Virus record (IMG/VR): IMGVR_UViG_3300034102_003517
Coordinates: 102,386-166,385 of that record
Direction: 5' to 3' (one strand)
Length of the DNA: 64,000 nt
From: a virus
Part shown: piece after piece, positions 9,763 through 20,360 of the stretch
How the letters are laid out: the number at the start of each line of letters is the position of its first letter
Position numbering within the stretch: position 1 is the first letter of the stretch
The notes under the pieces: model-generated
Database searches by the model: none
What the model was told of the DNA's origin: nothing
The model's input: the letters and a program-made list of their open reading frames with translations, nothing else
Position numbers and translations under genes: made by a program

Positions 9763-11475
9763 ATGAGAAAACAGGATGACATAAGAATAGTTTTAGGATC
9801 GAAAAGATTTGCTGGTTCTGCAAATGTGGATGAGCAACTACAAGTACCATTGTTTGGTAAAAGAAGGAATATGGTTCAAGGAGATAGATCAAGAATAGTA
9901 AGTTTGAATGATATCTTTGACGAAGAAAGAACTGAATCATCCATTTTTAGACTTAATGGTAAAATCGTAAACTTGTTCAACAATTCTATTTCAGGTAGTA
10001 CTAGTTATACCCCATTTAAAAATTCATTATATTATATAAATCCTGAAGTTTCGGTCAATACGAATGTTTGGAAAGGGTTTCCCCAATATGATGAATTTAG
10101 TATGATACGGTCTAGCGGGATTACAAACCACTTCCAATTCCAAACGGTTAGTGCTTCAACATATAATTGGACATATTATGCATCATATGCGTTCAGTAGT
10201 AGTACGGCTCAAACAATGTCCTATACTAACGAAAAATACAATGTAACTAACCAATCCTACAATGTTTCCGATGGAATACCATTTGTAATGAATACAGGTC
10301 AAACGAATGGTAAAGATTTAATATTCTTTAATTGTCCAACTAATCATAATTTGAGTGTTGGACAGTGGGTTGAATTAAGTATTACCATAAATGGAAAAAA
10401 TTTATATCAAGTTTACTCATTAGGTAATGGATCTTATAGGTCTGAAAAAAATGTATTCACTGTCTATAATTTATCTTATTCACAAAATGATGTATATGAT
10501 GGAAGATATGGTAATTTCAAAAGAATAACTGATATTACAAATAGTGCTGAAACAAAATCAAGATATTATATTAGATTACATAAAATACTTACAAATGTTG
10601 AAGATACTTTTGTAACTAAACTTGGGTTTGAAAATAACCCATTTCCCGTCAAAAGAAAATTAGAATTTTCGGCACTTACACCAAATTCGTTTCAAAGAAT
10701 ATCGGTTAAGACTGGAACACAAAGTTATGGTTTTTCGGTGAATAGAGATATTGATATATCACCATTAATTGACAACAATGGTAAACCAGTTACTGAATTA
10801 TTTTTTACTATGTTATTTAAAGGTTATGCTGGATGGTTCAACAAACCAAACGCGGGACAAACATCGGCTTTAGAAATTGGATGGGAGTTTAACTTTTTAA
10901 AAAATAACATAAGTAATTGGTGGGACAAATCGTCATCGTTTAATAAAGATAACATCCCTTATGGGTCATATACCCTTCAAGGTAAAACATTTTATTTTAA
11001 TCAAGATTTAAAAATAGGTGACACCATTAAAGGGGATTTTTGCGAATATAATAATATTGAACAAAGGGAATATGTTTTATCACCACTTTACCACAAATAT
11101 TCGATAAATCCAAATAATTTTATTGATGATGCGACATCTGGTACGACAAATTTACCTTCAGGATACGCCTACAAACCCCACTATAGTATTCCAATCAGAG
11201 TGTTTAGTGATTTTATTGAAACATTACCTGTAAATAGTATTGTTAATGCCCCATTCTATTCCTACTTCTCAAAAAAAACGGGGAACTTTATATGGCGTGA
11301 TATATATAGTTATGGGTATATTGATGGAGATGGAATAGGTTTGAACATTCCATTTTTAAATGATTCACATTACCCGTTTAAAGAAGTTAGAATGATACAG
11401 TTTCCTACAAGAAGAAATGTTTCTGATTTAGAAACAGACCTGATAAATGACCCAATAACTGACGATTGTGAGTGA
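9763..11475 (+). CDS. Putative tail/baseplate structural protein
   Basis: 570 residues with no family I can name. It starts with a charged segment (MRKQDDIRIVLGSKRFAG) and then becomes rich in Ser, Thr, Asn and Tyr with alternating beta-strand patterns, like other tail proteins here. It follows the 1792-residue gene by 2 bases and overlaps the next gene by 8, so all three are probably co-translated. A structural role is inferred from context and composition. Confidence 0.7.
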   Translation: MRKQDDIRIVLGSKRFAGSANVDEQLQVPLFGKRRNMVQGDRSRIVSLNDIFDEERTESSIFRLNGKIVNLFNNSISGSTSYTPFKNSLYYINPEVSVNTNVWKGFPQYDEFSMIRSSGITNHFQFQTVSASTYNWTYYASYAFSSSTAQTMSYTNEKYNVTNQSYNVSDGIPFVMNTGQTNGKDLIFFNCPTNHNLSVGQWVELSITINGKNLYQVYSLGNGSYRSEKNVFTVYNLSYSQNDVYDGRYGNFKRITDITNSAETKSRYYIRLHKILTNVEDTFVTKLGFENNPFPVKRKLEFSALTPNSFQRISVKTGTQSYGFSVNRDIDISPLIDNNGKPVTELFFTMLFKGYAGWFNKPNAGQTSALEIGWEFNFLKNNISNWWDKSSSFNKDNIPYGSYTLQGKTFYFNQDLKIGDTIKGDFCEYNNIEQREYVLSPLYHKYSINPNNFIDDATSGTTNLPSGYAYKPHYSIPIRVFSDFIETLPVNSIVNAPFYSYFSKKTGNFIWRDIYSYGYIDGDGIGLNIPFLNDSHYPFKEVRMIQFPTRRNVSDLETDLINDPITDDCE

Positions 11476-12355
11476 TAAATTTTTAGGAACACTTAAAGTA
11501 CAAGACGGTTATTTGAATATACCGCTAGAAGTCGATTTCGATTTGGAAGGTCGTTCACAGGCAGTTGAGGATTTTGAAAATCAAATCTTAAGACAAATTA
11601 TAAATCCCGTCACTGATTTTGAAATGACTAAGTTTGCTCATTCGGGATGGACTGTAAATTTCCAAATTGTATCACCACCATTTATACCTGGAGGTAGTAG
11701 TATAATTTTAAATGTAACTATTATCCCCACAACTATAGATTATGAATTTTTCTTTTTTGACTATACAACAAATGTTGATATAGCAACCACATCAAATTGG
11801 GACGATGATTATGAAAAGGCAGGATTCACGGATAATGAAATTTACTATTTCGCAAACTCATTTAAAGGTAGCTTTTTCAAGTTGGATTTCTACGATAAAA
11901 AAGATTCTCAAACACAACAATTATTTTTAACCGTAATACTACCTACACAACAAGGTTTAAAAGAAAATGGTTCCATCGGATCACCCAATAATCCAATAAG
12001 TGTAATGGTCAACAAACCAAAATTTAAATTGGATTATATCGGAGCAAATAAAGAAGGTTTTTTTGTTTATTTCTTAAAAGATAAATCAATTTTCAATTTA
12101 GACGCGTTTTATGTGTCATGTAAGTTCTTCAATGCAAAAAATGGACAATTTGTGAGAATGTTAACCACACCACAATCTACATTTGTAGGTCCGGGGGTTT
12201 TTAATGTAAACAAAGATGATACATTTTATTACAAATACATTTTGGATTACAACACATTCAAATATGCTGTTTACAAAGAATCACCTAATGGTAGTTTATC
12301 AAGAGTAGGGACAACTATTAGTCCAATAAAATGGTATGAATATGTGAATCCATAA
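11468..12355 (+). CDS. Putative tail/baseplate structural protein, GTG start
   Basis: 295 residues. The chosen start is the GTG at 11468, overlapping the end of the previous gene by 8 bases; its first residues SDKFLGTLKVQDGYLNIPLE look like real coding sequence and no better ATG lies nearby. The protein is beta-rich, with aromatic stretches such as YEFFFFDYTTNVD. It shares one base with the next start (TAATG), typical of translational coupling. Function unknown; a tail role is inferred from position. Confidence 0.65.
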   Translation: MSDKFLGTLKVQDGYLNIPLEVDFDLEGRSQAVEDFENQILRQIINPVTDFEMTKFAHSGWTVNFQIVSPPFIPGGSSIILNVTIIPTTIDYEFFFFDYTTNVDIATTSNWDDDYEKAGFTDNEIYYFANSFKGSFFKLDFYDKKDSQTQQLFLTVILPTQQGLKENGSIGSPNNPISVMVNKPKFKLDYIGANKEGFFVYFLKDKSIFNLDAFYVSCKFFNAKNGQFVRMLTTPQSTFVGPGVFNVNKDDTFYYKYILDYNTFKYAVYKESPNGSLSRVGTTISPIKWYEYVNP

Positions 12356-13437
12356 TGAATCCTGAAAAAATAAATATTGTTATTTCACCCGAAGTACTCA
12401 GAGACGATTTGTTTGCTGAGGTTTATCAAACTCAGACTTTTGATGTATACTCTGGTTTAAGTTATGTTCTTAGTGGGGGTACAAATGGATCGTCACTTCT
12501 AACAGGATTGACCATACCAATTCTTTTAACACAAAACTTTAATGATATTGGATATTATTCTCCGTTTGAGGGATTCATAGATCAAAAAGATGTGGTTACT
12601 AATTTTGTAATTTCAGGTGACCCTATAAATCCATATCAAGTTCATGTATTTAATAGTGCTGGATATAATTTTCAAAACTATCTTCAAGATTCTTCATACA
12701 ATGTTGCTTGGGGTGATGGATCAAGTGGATCCACAATTTCAATCAATAATACCACACAATCACATGTTTACCCAAGTGTACCACAAAGTTATACAATAAC
12801 ACTTTCACAAACAAATATGTTTGGATTAACAACGGTCCAACAACCAGTTACAGTTCCCTTCACGGGTGTTACCATTACAAATCAATTGGGTAATATTACT
12901 TTTGCTGCACAAGGAGGAAGTTGGGCAGGGGTTCAGTTGAGTTTAGATTTTATTTTTACTGGTGACTCTAATAATAACATAAACCAACAGATTTCAAGTG
13001 CATACACCACAGTACCATTCCAAGTTTCGGGATACACAAATTCACAGTTAGAGTTACTAAGAAGATGGGGACCACAACCATTTACAGTTGGGTATATTAC
13101 ACAACTATCAAACGGGGGTATTGGTTATGTGTCAGAAATAACAAATGAATATACCGCTTACACAATCAACAGTGTTAATTATTTCAACCTACCGAATGGT
13201 TTAACTTATTTTGTTTTTGAATCGTCAGGATTAACCGCTAATGATATTACAGTTTCGGCTTTGACTAAAAATGAATACCTTCTTGATTTTGTGATGGATC
13301 CTGAAGTACAAACGGATATTGCGGTAGAGAGAGGAAGGTATAGTCCATTCGAACCATTACAACGACTTAACGAGGTTGATAATCTTGGTGATTTAATAAG
13401 TTATGGTTATGGGTATTACAAAATTAACAACGATTAA
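12355..13437 (+). CDS. Putative tail protein with PKD-like domain
   Basis: 360 residues. Residues about 105-170 fit a PKD-type Ig-like domain: NVAWGDGSSGS, a downstream HVYP, then SYTITLSQTN. Such domains are common surface-display modules in Bacteroidota proteins and in phage tail or capsid decoration proteins. The C-terminal part (VERGRYSPFEPLQRLNEVDN) is more conserved-looking and could be an assembly segment. It follows the previous gene with a TAATG overlap. The following gap holds a TATTTAT motif, so this may be the last gene of its transcription unit. Confidence 0.68.
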   Translation: MNPEKINIVISPEVLRDDLFAEVYQTQTFDVYSGLSYVLSGGTNGSSLLTGLTIPILLTQNFNDIGYYSPFEGFIDQKDVVTNFVISGDPINPYQVHVFNSAGYNFQNYLQDSSYNVAWGDGSSGSTISINNTTQSHVYPSVPQSYTITLSQTNMFGLTTVQQPVTVPFTGVTITNQLGNITFAAQGGSWAGVQLSLDFIFTGDSNNNINQQISSAYTTVPFQVSGYTNSQLELLRRWGPQPFTVGYITQLSNGGIGYVSEITNEYTAYTINSVNYFNLPNGLTYFVFESSGLTANDITVSALTKNEYLLDFVMDPEVQTDIAVERGRYSPFEPLQRLNEVDNLGDLISYGYGYYKINND

Positions 13438-13452
13438 AAAAGCGTCATAAAC

Positions 13453-13459
13453 TATTTAT
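13453..13459 (+). promoter_or_regulatory. TATTTAT motif, candidate late promoter element
   Basis: TATTTATAAATA, a partly palindromic version, ends 12 bases before the ATG at 13472. In the reverse orientation it also contains the T4 late-promoter word TATAAATA. Confidence 0.42.
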
Positions 13460-13471
13460 AAATAAAAACTA

Positions 13472-14380
13472 ATGGCATTAGGAGCATACGGTACTATCAG
13501 ACCCGCAGATGTATCACCATCTGATGTTGAAATATTATTACATTACACGCCGTCGCGTGATGTAACATCTAACTTTGTATTGAAAAAATTAGATGCAACA
13601 ACAATTTTAACACCATATTACCACAACAATCAGACTGGTGGAAACAATAATATTGAAATATTGGGAGGGTTATATAATCTTAGATTACCTGCCACTGAGT
13701 TTAATGCTGTTGGTATTTACACACTTTACATTAGACCCGCCGAAATTAGAACAAGAATAACAGATTGTGGTGTGTTATCGGCACTCCCTAATGTTAAAGG
13801 TATTATTATAGACATCAATCAGGTCCCACAACAATTTAGAAACAAATTTGTGAACCAAGGTTTAGTTGGATTCAGAATTGAATATTTAAACAATGACGGA
13901 ACAAAAATACCTAATTTTTATAGAATAGTAACATCTTCTTTTTATTGTGAGCCGGTTGTTTCAGACCAGACAAACACTACTCAAAAGTCTATAAGATATC
14001 GTTATGTTGAGGGTGCGAGTGATTTATTATTTTGTACACTTTCACCTAGTTCATCACCAACTAACAAACCGAATGCTACACCATTTATTGGTCAACCAAA
14101 TCAAAATATTATTGTTACGAATACTTTTTTCAATCCACTTAGTTTGGATGTGCAAATATCTAATTATGATATTGATACATTGGCAATTGCGTTATACGGT
14201 AATCAAACTAAATCTATTGAAGATGGTATCTACACTCTTTATGATAGTGTTGGTAACATTTATAAACAATACAACCTATTTGAGGTTAGAGATAACTTTA
14301 ATGAACTTCTTTATGAGGTTAGACAAGATAGGGGAACTAATATCGACTTTAGTAAAAACTTTACAAATATTATTAGTTAA
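13472..14380 (+). CDS. Putative tail/baseplate structural protein
   Basis: 302 residues, no named family recognised. The start MALGAYGTIRPADVSPSDVE is Pro/Asp-rich and is followed by beta-strand patterns typical of virion proteins. The stop overlaps the next ATG by one base, coupling it to the gpI-like protein. A TATTTAT motif precedes it. Assignment to the tail is by context. Confidence 0.65.
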   Translation: MALGAYGTIRPADVSPSDVEILLHYTPSRDVTSNFVLKKLDATTILTPYYHNNQTGGNNNIEILGGLYNLRLPATEFNAVGIYTLYIRPAEIRTRITDCGVLSALPNVKGIIIDINQVPQQFRNKFVNQGLVGFRIEYLNNDGTKIPNFYRIVTSSFYCEPVVSDQTNTTQKSIRYRYVEGASDLLFCTLSPSSSPTNKPNATPFIGQPNQNIIVTNTFFNPLSLDVQISNYDIDTLAIALYGNQTKSIEDGIYTLYDSVGNIYKQYNLFEVRDNFNELLYEVRQDRGTNIDFSKNFTNIIS

Positions 14381-17300
14381 TGGCAGTTACAAAATATAAA
14401 TGTCCAGCACCACCTGCAAACGGATCAGGTACCTTTTCCAATGAATTAGTTGGTTTACAATTAGTCTCGGGTGGTGGTTTAACGCAAGGAAATTTTCAGT
14501 TTACCACTGCAATATATGAAAAAATTGACAGGACATTTGATACTGGTCTTTTTTCTGACCCATACACTCTTGAAAACCTAAATATTGAATCAGTCGAACA
14601 AGCAAAAGAAATAGTTCGCAAAAATTTTAAGGTATATCCAAATTTTGATTTAGCTCAAGTCACTAACTATACTCTTTATGGTTCATTACAGAAAAGACTT
14701 TCTTCATCTATAACCAAGATAATTAACTTTTTTCCGGCCGGAATCCAAATAGATTTTCAGAATTACAGTTTAAACACAGGTTATACTGCGTTCAATATTA
14801 TATATGATCCTATAGGTGATGAAACATCTTTTGATGTGGATGTTCAATTTTTCAAAAATCCATTCGCAATTGATTATAGCGTTAATGCCGCACAGAACAT
14901 ACAAGTTCTACCATACAATGTAAGCAAATATAGAGATTTAAAAAAATTCTATGAAAGTTATTCATTATATACTACAACTTTCAATGATGAATACCCAATC
15001 ATTGATTTAGTAGCGACGACAACACTCACTGCTGGTACAATTCCGATAGTAGTAAAAGGTCAACCATTTACGGGTTCTCAAATCACAGATACTATTATTA
15101 TCAAACCAAACAATTTAGTAACTGAACAAGTATTTAAAAACGATTTTGATGAAATTGAGCAATACCTTCTTAATAGAAATACTTTTCCTAAGTACACCGC
15201 TAAATTTCAATATCCTGATTATGATAGTAATGGTAATTACACTTTATTTACTAAACCTGTAACATGGAAATTAGATGGTGCTTGGAATCTTGACATTGAA
15301 ACGACTAATTTTGACACATACCTAACAACGATTCAGGAAATTGCTGAATTAATCGACCAATTCAAGACAAACCTGTTAAGTAGATTTTTAACATCTGACT
15401 CACTTAAAGAATTTGACACACCAGACCAAAAGTTAGAAAAAGTTTTACAAATTTATGGTAGAAGTTTTGATGAGACAAAGACACTAATAGATGCTTTGGC
15501 AAACATGAATTCGGTAAATTATATCACTAAAAATGACATACCCGATCAATTATTGTCGTATATAGTTGAAACACTAGGTTGGAAAACAAATATATCACCA
15601 ATCACAACTGATGGACTTAACGATACGATATATAACACGACAAATAATGTAATCTATCCTGGACAATCGAAAATACAAACACCAGAACAAGTAAACATAC
15701 AGTATTATAAAAATTTAATACTTAATTCTGCTTATTTGTATAAAACTAAAGGTACGAGAAAGTCAATTGAGTATATTATGAAGATGGTTGGTGTGCCCGA
15801 CCAACTTATTGAGTTTAATGAATATGTTTATCTTGCGGATCAAAAAATATCTGTTTCTGATTTTGAAACACAATTTGCTCAAATTTCAGGTGGAACCAAG
15901 TTGGATAAGATTACATCCTTAAATTCTAGTATTCAATACTCAATACAAAGCATCAATTTTACAGGGTTTGTTGCTAATTCAGTTATTACTACGGTTAACA
16001 CCGGACTTGGAGACTACCCGATATCTTTAGAAACAGGATATCCTGAAAGTGCGGTTGAAACCGAAGATTATTTTTTTCAAAAAGGTGCCGGTTGGTTTGA
16101 AACGACTCCCGAACACACATCACCCGAAGTTATTAATTTTTCAACATCAGAAATTAATCCGCAAATTGCGGTATTTTCTTCTGTACTTACACCATTCACA
16201 TATGGGCAAGAATATTTGGATCGTTACGAAAAGTTTCCATTTTTGGACTTAGGATATCGATTAACAAGAACGGTTGACAATACAAAATCATGGGTGGATA
16301 CTCAGGTTGGTTTAAGAAAAAACACACAAAATTATTCGGAAACATATTACACTGTACCAAATGAAGATTTGGCAATCAATTCTAAAAACATGGAATTGTA
16401 CCTTAATATGGGCCAAGGAATAACATATGACATTTGGGATATGTCTTCTAAATACGGATACCCAATTGCGAATACAGGGTTAACATCTCCATATGCAACA
16501 CAAGGTGGAATTGATTGGACGGTAATTAATCCTAAACCGAATCAAAAAACCTTTTTAGAATTTGCACAAACATTCTATAATAACATGATAAATGTTAGAA
16601 ATAGACAATGGATTTTTGACGGTAAAACCGGAGGTTACCCAACATTACAATATATTTTTTGGAAGTATTTGGAAACTACACAAAATACAAATTTCCCATT
16701 CAATGATTTTACATATCAAAAAATGGTAGATTATACTCTGAATTTAGGTGACTATTGGGTTAGACTTGTTGAACAATTTGTACCCGCCACTACTTTATGG
16801 AATACGGGTCAAAAATTTGACAACTCAATATTTCATAGACAAAAAGTGTCATGGAAAAGACAAAGAGGATGTACTTTTGTCGGTACTGGTTCTTTTACCC
16901 CTCAAGATGAACCACCTGTACAATCTGTATATGAAGGAGGAAGTGGTGCTTACGACTGTAATGAACAAACACTGACAGCAGCATTAACTATGTTTGATCC
17001 TTTTGAAATTCTTAGTATCGAAACAAATGATGCGATTTTAAATCAAGGAATTGACTTATCCCAATGTAATAATAATACGGTTATATCTACTTGGTATGTT
17101 GAAGTAGTCTTAACAAATTTACTAACTGGTAATGAACAAATTTTATTGTTTGAACAGTTTTGGATTGGAGATGGACCTGAAGCACTTAATCAACAAACAG
17201 GTGACCCATTATATTATGACGGGGTGTTACTAGCCATTACAAACAGTTTACAACCTTTAGAATCTGTTGGTTTAGGTTATAGTTTTGAAGGTGGAAACCT

Positions 17301-17394
17301 AACTATTTTCAATACAACATGTCTTGATGAATTTACAAATAGCTCATTAACCATAAATGTTGTCTTAGATGTGACAGTTGAATGTATTAATTAA
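14380..17394 (+). CDS. Large baseplate protein with P2 gpI/T4 gp7-type segment
   Basis: 1004 residues. Residues about 335-475 are helical and end with YLYKTKGTRKSIEYIMKMVG (about 452-471). This resembles the 'Y+.KGT..ai...l...G' signature of phage tail protein I, which pairs with gpJ in simple contractile baseplates; T4 gp7 plays the same structural role beside gp6. The flanks are beta-rich, and the last 150 residues look like a separate decorating domain. Presence of gp25-like and gp6-like genes upstream supports a wedge role. The size is close to T4 gp7 (about 1000 residues). I infer this protein, rather than the 1792-residue one, is the gpI/gp7 equivalent. Confidence 0.6.
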   Translation: MAVTKYKCPAPPANGSGTFSNELVGLQLVSGGGLTQGNFQFTTAIYEKIDRTFDTGLFSDPYTLENLNIESVEQAKEIVRKNFKVYPNFDLAQVTNYTLYGSLQKRLSSSITKIINFFPAGIQIDFQNYSLNTGYTAFNIIYDPIGDETSFDVDVQFFKNPFAIDYSVNAAQNIQVLPYNVSKYRDLKKFYESYSLYTTTFNDEYPIIDLVATTTLTAGTIPIVVKGQPFTGSQITDTIIIKPNNLVTEQVFKNDFDEIEQYLLNRNTFPKYTAKFQYPDYDSNGNYTLFTKPVTWKLDGAWNLDIETTNFDTYLTTIQEIAELIDQFKTNLLSRFLTSDSLKEFDTPDQKLEKVLQIYGRSFDETKTLIDALANMNSVNYITKNDIPDQLLSYIVETLGWKTNISPITTDGLNDTIYNTTNNVIYPGQSKIQTPEQVNIQYYKNLILNSAYLYKTKGTRKSIEYIMKMVGVPDQLIEFNEYVYLADQKISVSDFETQFAQISGGTKLDKITSLNSSIQYSIQSINFTGFVANSVITTVNTGLGDYPISLETGYPESAVETEDYFFQKGAGWFETTPEHTSPEVINFSTSEINPQIAVFSSVLTPFTYGQEYLDRYEKFPFLDLGYRLTRTVDNTKSWVDTQVGLRKNTQNYSETYYTVPNEDLAINSKNMELYLNMGQGITYDIWDMSSKYGYPIANTGLTSPYATQGGIDWTVINPKPNQKTFLEFAQTFYNNMINVRNRQWIFDGKTGGYPTLQYIFWKYLETTQNTNFPFNDFTYQKMVDYTLNLGDYWVRLVEQFVPATTLWNTGQKFDNSIFHRQKVSWKRQRGCTFVGTGSFTPQDEPPVQSVYEGGSGAYDCNEQTLTAALTMFDPFEILSIETNDAILNQGIDLSQCNNNTVISTWYVEVVLTNLLTGNEQILLFEQFWIGDGPEALNQQTGDPLYYDGVLLAITNSLQPLESVGLGYSFEGGNLTIFNTTCLDEFTNSSLTINVVLDVTVECIN

Positions 17395-17406
17395 TAATTA
17401 AATAAA

Positions 17407-20079
17407 ATGGCTTGTATTAGTGGATATACAAATGGAATTTATACTTATGTTGACTGTTGTGGATTGACAAGGGTCGGTGCATCATCAGGTGAAACTGTAT
17501 GTTTGGACCAAAGTTACTCTGGAAGTGCCGTAAACATAGTGTATGATACTGGTAGTACTTGTACACAGGCTTGTAGTGGAACATCTGAATTATCTTATTT
17601 TTTCACGGTAACTGGTACATGTGGAATTGCAAATGGATCGGTTACTATATCCCCTAACGGAGGTTACCCACCATACACAATTGACCCAATTTTTCCTGTG
17701 GGTCATGGATTGTCCGCACAAACAGGAACAACTTCAATAACTTTTACGGGGCTTACTGATGAAACTTATGTTTTTAGACTCAACGACTCGTTAGGTGATG
17801 TTAATTCGGAATTGTTTATAAATGTAAGTGTCGGAAACTGTTTTAGTGCAACTACAACTTTTGTTGAAGGTACTACCTGCGGTTTAGAAAACGGTTTAAT
17901 AACTGTGAGTGCATCATCAACGACACCACCATATAATATTCTTTTATATAAGGATGAAGTTCTAAATCAAATACAACAAACAAATTCAGTACCATATATA
18001 TTTCCTGAATTAGGTGAGGGTATTTACTACGCATTACTTGTTGATTCAAGTAATGTTACCGCTAAAACAGAAAATGTTGTCATAAGTGCTAGTACACAGT
18101 TAGATTTTGGTTTATGGAAGGTAGATACTTCACAGTGTGCAACTGACAAAGGAAAAATTTCTGTCACAGGACAAACTGGTGTATGTCCATACACCTATTT
18201 ATGGTCTGACGGACATACAGGTCAAACTATAACAGGACTAACGGTAGGTGAATATTCAGTAACCGTAACAGACAGCCAAGGGTGTGAGTTAACAAAAAGT
18301 GTTTTTGTGGATATAGCATCACCATTGGGGGTTGGTTTGGTCACAGGAACTAACCCAACATGTTTTAGTAACAATGGAATTATAGATATTACAATAACAG
18401 GTGGAAGTGTTCCATACTATTACTCGGCATCGTCTGGTAATATAGGAGTTACACTATCTAATGAATTATCAATTACGGGGTTAACCGCAGGGGATTACCA
18501 AATTATTATAAAAGATGCTAATCTTTGTACATTAGATTTTATAACAGAACTTAACTCAGTTAATGGATTCAGAAATGTAAGTAATACTATAACAAACTCA
18601 ACCTGCTCATTTGATAATGGGTTAATACAGACAAGTATTGTTGGGTTGTATGGTTTCTACTCTTACATTCTTTCGGGTCAAAATACGAATCAGGTGTTTA
18701 CTAAGTTTACACAGGACCAAAATGTGACATTTGACGGTTTGGAAACCGATACATACCTATTAACAATATCAGGAAACTCAAGTAGTTGTGTTTATACCGA
18801 AACTTTGGAAGTTACATCCGAAAGTAAGTTTACGGTTACAGCAACAACAACACCATCGTCATGTGGATCACAAAGCGGATCTATCTCTGTAAATGTGAGT
18901 ACTGGTTACACAGAACCGATTGATTATGTCTTAAGTAATGGTAACACATTACAAAATGTAAACTTTTCTTCATACACATTCAATTTCTTAACACCTGGAA
19001 GTTATACACTACAAGTGACTGATGCTGATAACTGTACGGTAAGTTTAGATTTAACCGTACCATTAAGTGGTAATCTAACATCTACATTAACTAAAACCGA
19101 CTGTACTAATAATAATGACGGTGCTGCGACCGTAACAATTTTTGATGGTGCACCACCATTTACATTTGATTGGTCAGATAATGTTCCTTCAGGGAGTACA
19201 GGGAGTACTGTGACTGGATTGTCGGGTGGAAGTTATTCGGTGACTGTTGCAGATAATAGTGGGTGTACTGAATTTTGGACATTCGACATAGTATGTAATC
19301 AATATTTAGTTACAGGTAGAACAAGATATAATGTCGTTAATCAAAAATTTGACACACTTACAGGAACCAAGAGATCTATTCAAAAAATGATAAATGAAGG
19401 ATTTTTTGACCTAATAAATTTATCAGGGTACTCCAATTGTATATTAAATAAAGTAGAGTTAGAAGCATTAGTAACCATTAATGGGTCAACATCGGGACAA
19501 ACATTTACATATGCCGATGATTATTCTTGGCAACACGCAATCGAAGCTATTTTAGACATAATACCCGAGGTAAACGCATATACTATAAGTGTACTCAATA
19601 ATACATTGGAAATAACATGTGATTGTAGTTCTATCAGTAGTAACTACTTCAAAATTGAATTAGAAATCACATATGACATCAAATGTTCGCAATTAACAAC
19701 ACCAACTCCAACACCAACACCAACTCCAACACCGACACCAACTTATGTGCCGACATCAACACCTACTGCGACTCCAACACCAACCCCAACATCGTCAGGT
19801 ATTGTTTGGTTTACAAACCTTGATATTTACAATATTGCTGATGAAGATGTTTGTGAGGATACAATTTGTAACAGAAGTCTCTATTCTACGGGTGCAACGA
19901 TTAATGTTGGTGATGTGATATATACGGATCCATTATTAACAACTAAATATGTTGGGACTAATTTTGGACCTACGGATGGATTTGCAAGAATTTATGTTTC
20001 AAGTGCTTGTCCGATAACTACTCGAAATGTGTTACAAGTTAACGATTTAGGTGTCGTATTATCTAAATATGTCTGTTAA
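17407..20079 (+). CDS. Fibre/adhesin-like protein with SprB-type repeats and Thr-Pro linker
   Basis: 890 residues. From about 70 to 620 there are roughly seven repeats of about 75-85 residues, each beginning near a Cys with an 'NG.I.v...GG.pPY' pattern and ending 'G.Y.v.vtDs.GC'. The clearest is about 243-300 (YLWSDGHTGQTITGL, then GEYSVTVTDSQGCE). This is the SprB repeat known from Bacteroidota gliding adhesins. Residues about 763-797 are a Thr-Pro tract, followed by a Cys-containing C-terminal domain (about 800-890) that resembles the C-terminus of the fibre at 27327. It heads the adhesion region, so a tail-fibre or surface-decoration role is likely. The exact virion location is unknown. 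Confidence 0.72.
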   Translation: MACISGYTNGIYTYVDCCGLTRVGASSGETVCLDQSYSGSAVNIVYDTGSTCTQACSGTSELSYFFTVTGTCGIANGSVTISPNGGYPPYTIDPIFPVGHGLSAQTGTTSITFTGLTDETYVFRLNDSLGDVNSELFINVSVGNCFSATTTFVEGTTCGLENGLITVSASSTTPPYNILLYKDEVLNQIQQTNSVPYIFPELGEGIYYALLVDSSNVTAKTENVVISASTQLDFGLWKVDTSQCATDKGKISVTGQTGVCPYTYLWSDGHTGQTITGLTVGEYSVTVTDSQGCELTKSVFVDIASPLGVGLVTGTNPTCFSNNGIIDITITGGSVPYYYSASSGNIGVTLSNELSITGLTAGDYQIIIKDANLCTLDFITELNSVNGFRNVSNTITNSTCSFDNGLIQTSIVGLYGFYSYILSGQNTNQVFTKFTQDQNVTFDGLETDTYLLTISGNSSSCVYTETLEVTSESKFTVTATTTPSSCGSQSGSISVNVSTGYTEPIDYVLSNGNTLQNVNFSSYTFNFLTPGSYTLQVTDADNCTVSLDLTVPLSGNLTSTLTKTDCTNNNDGAATVTIFDGAPPFTFDWSDNVPSGSTGSTVTGLSGGSYSVTVADNSGCTEFWTFDIVCNQYLVTGRTRYNVVNQKFDTLTGTKRSIQKMINEGFFDLINLSGYSNCILNKVELEALVTINGSTSGQTFTYADDYSWQHAIEAILDIIPEVNAYTISVLNNTLEITCDCSSISSNYFKIELEITYDIKCSQLTTPTPTPTPTPTPTPTYVPTSTPTATPTPTPTSSGIVWFTNLDIYNIADEDVCEDTICNRSLYSTGATINVGDVIYTDPLLTTKYVGTNFGPTDGFARIYVSSACPITTRNVLQVNDLGVVLSKYVC
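19696..19800 (+). repeat. Thr-Pro-encoding microsatellite-like tract
   Basis: Near-tandem ACACCA/ACTCCA hexamers encode (Thr-Pro)n with a few Ser, Ala, Tyr and Val interruptions. Third-base variation among units suggests the amino-acid pattern is maintained, not just recent slippage. Confidence 0.85.
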
Positions 20080-20081
20080 TA

Positions 20082-20360
20082 ATGGCTAGTGGTTTGGTAA
20101 TATCGGGTGAAACGGGGGGTAATCCACCATACCAATTTTTTATATGTGATGAAAATGGTAATAATTGCCAATATATTGGTACAACAGGAGGAACCTTTAC
20201 CCTTAATAGTTTTTTTCAAACTGCAGAAACCATAATGGTCAAACTTGTTGACAGTAATAATTTTGAAGTTTTCCAATTAATAAGTTGCCCAATAGGGTAT
20301 TTATTACAAGAGAACGGTTATTACATATTACAAGAAAACGGTTTTAAAATTATACTATAG
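20082..20360 (+). CDS. Small fibre-associated protein, paralogous family A
   Basis: 92 residues, 2 bases after the SprB-repeat gene. The pattern 'G.tgg.pPy.ffiCde..n.C.yI', then a hydrophobic strand pair and 'vKLvDSnnf', is shared with the whole 28941 protein and the first 75 residues of the 21906 protein. The C-terminal end contains a near-duplicate: YLLQENGYY then YILQENGFK. No known family recognised. Position between fibre genes suggests a fibre-tip or adaptor module. Confidence 0.65.
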   Translation: MASGLVISGETGGNPPYQFFICDENGNNCQYIGTTGGTFTLNSFFQTAETIMVKLVDSNNFEVFQLISCPIGYLLQENGYYILQENGFKIIL

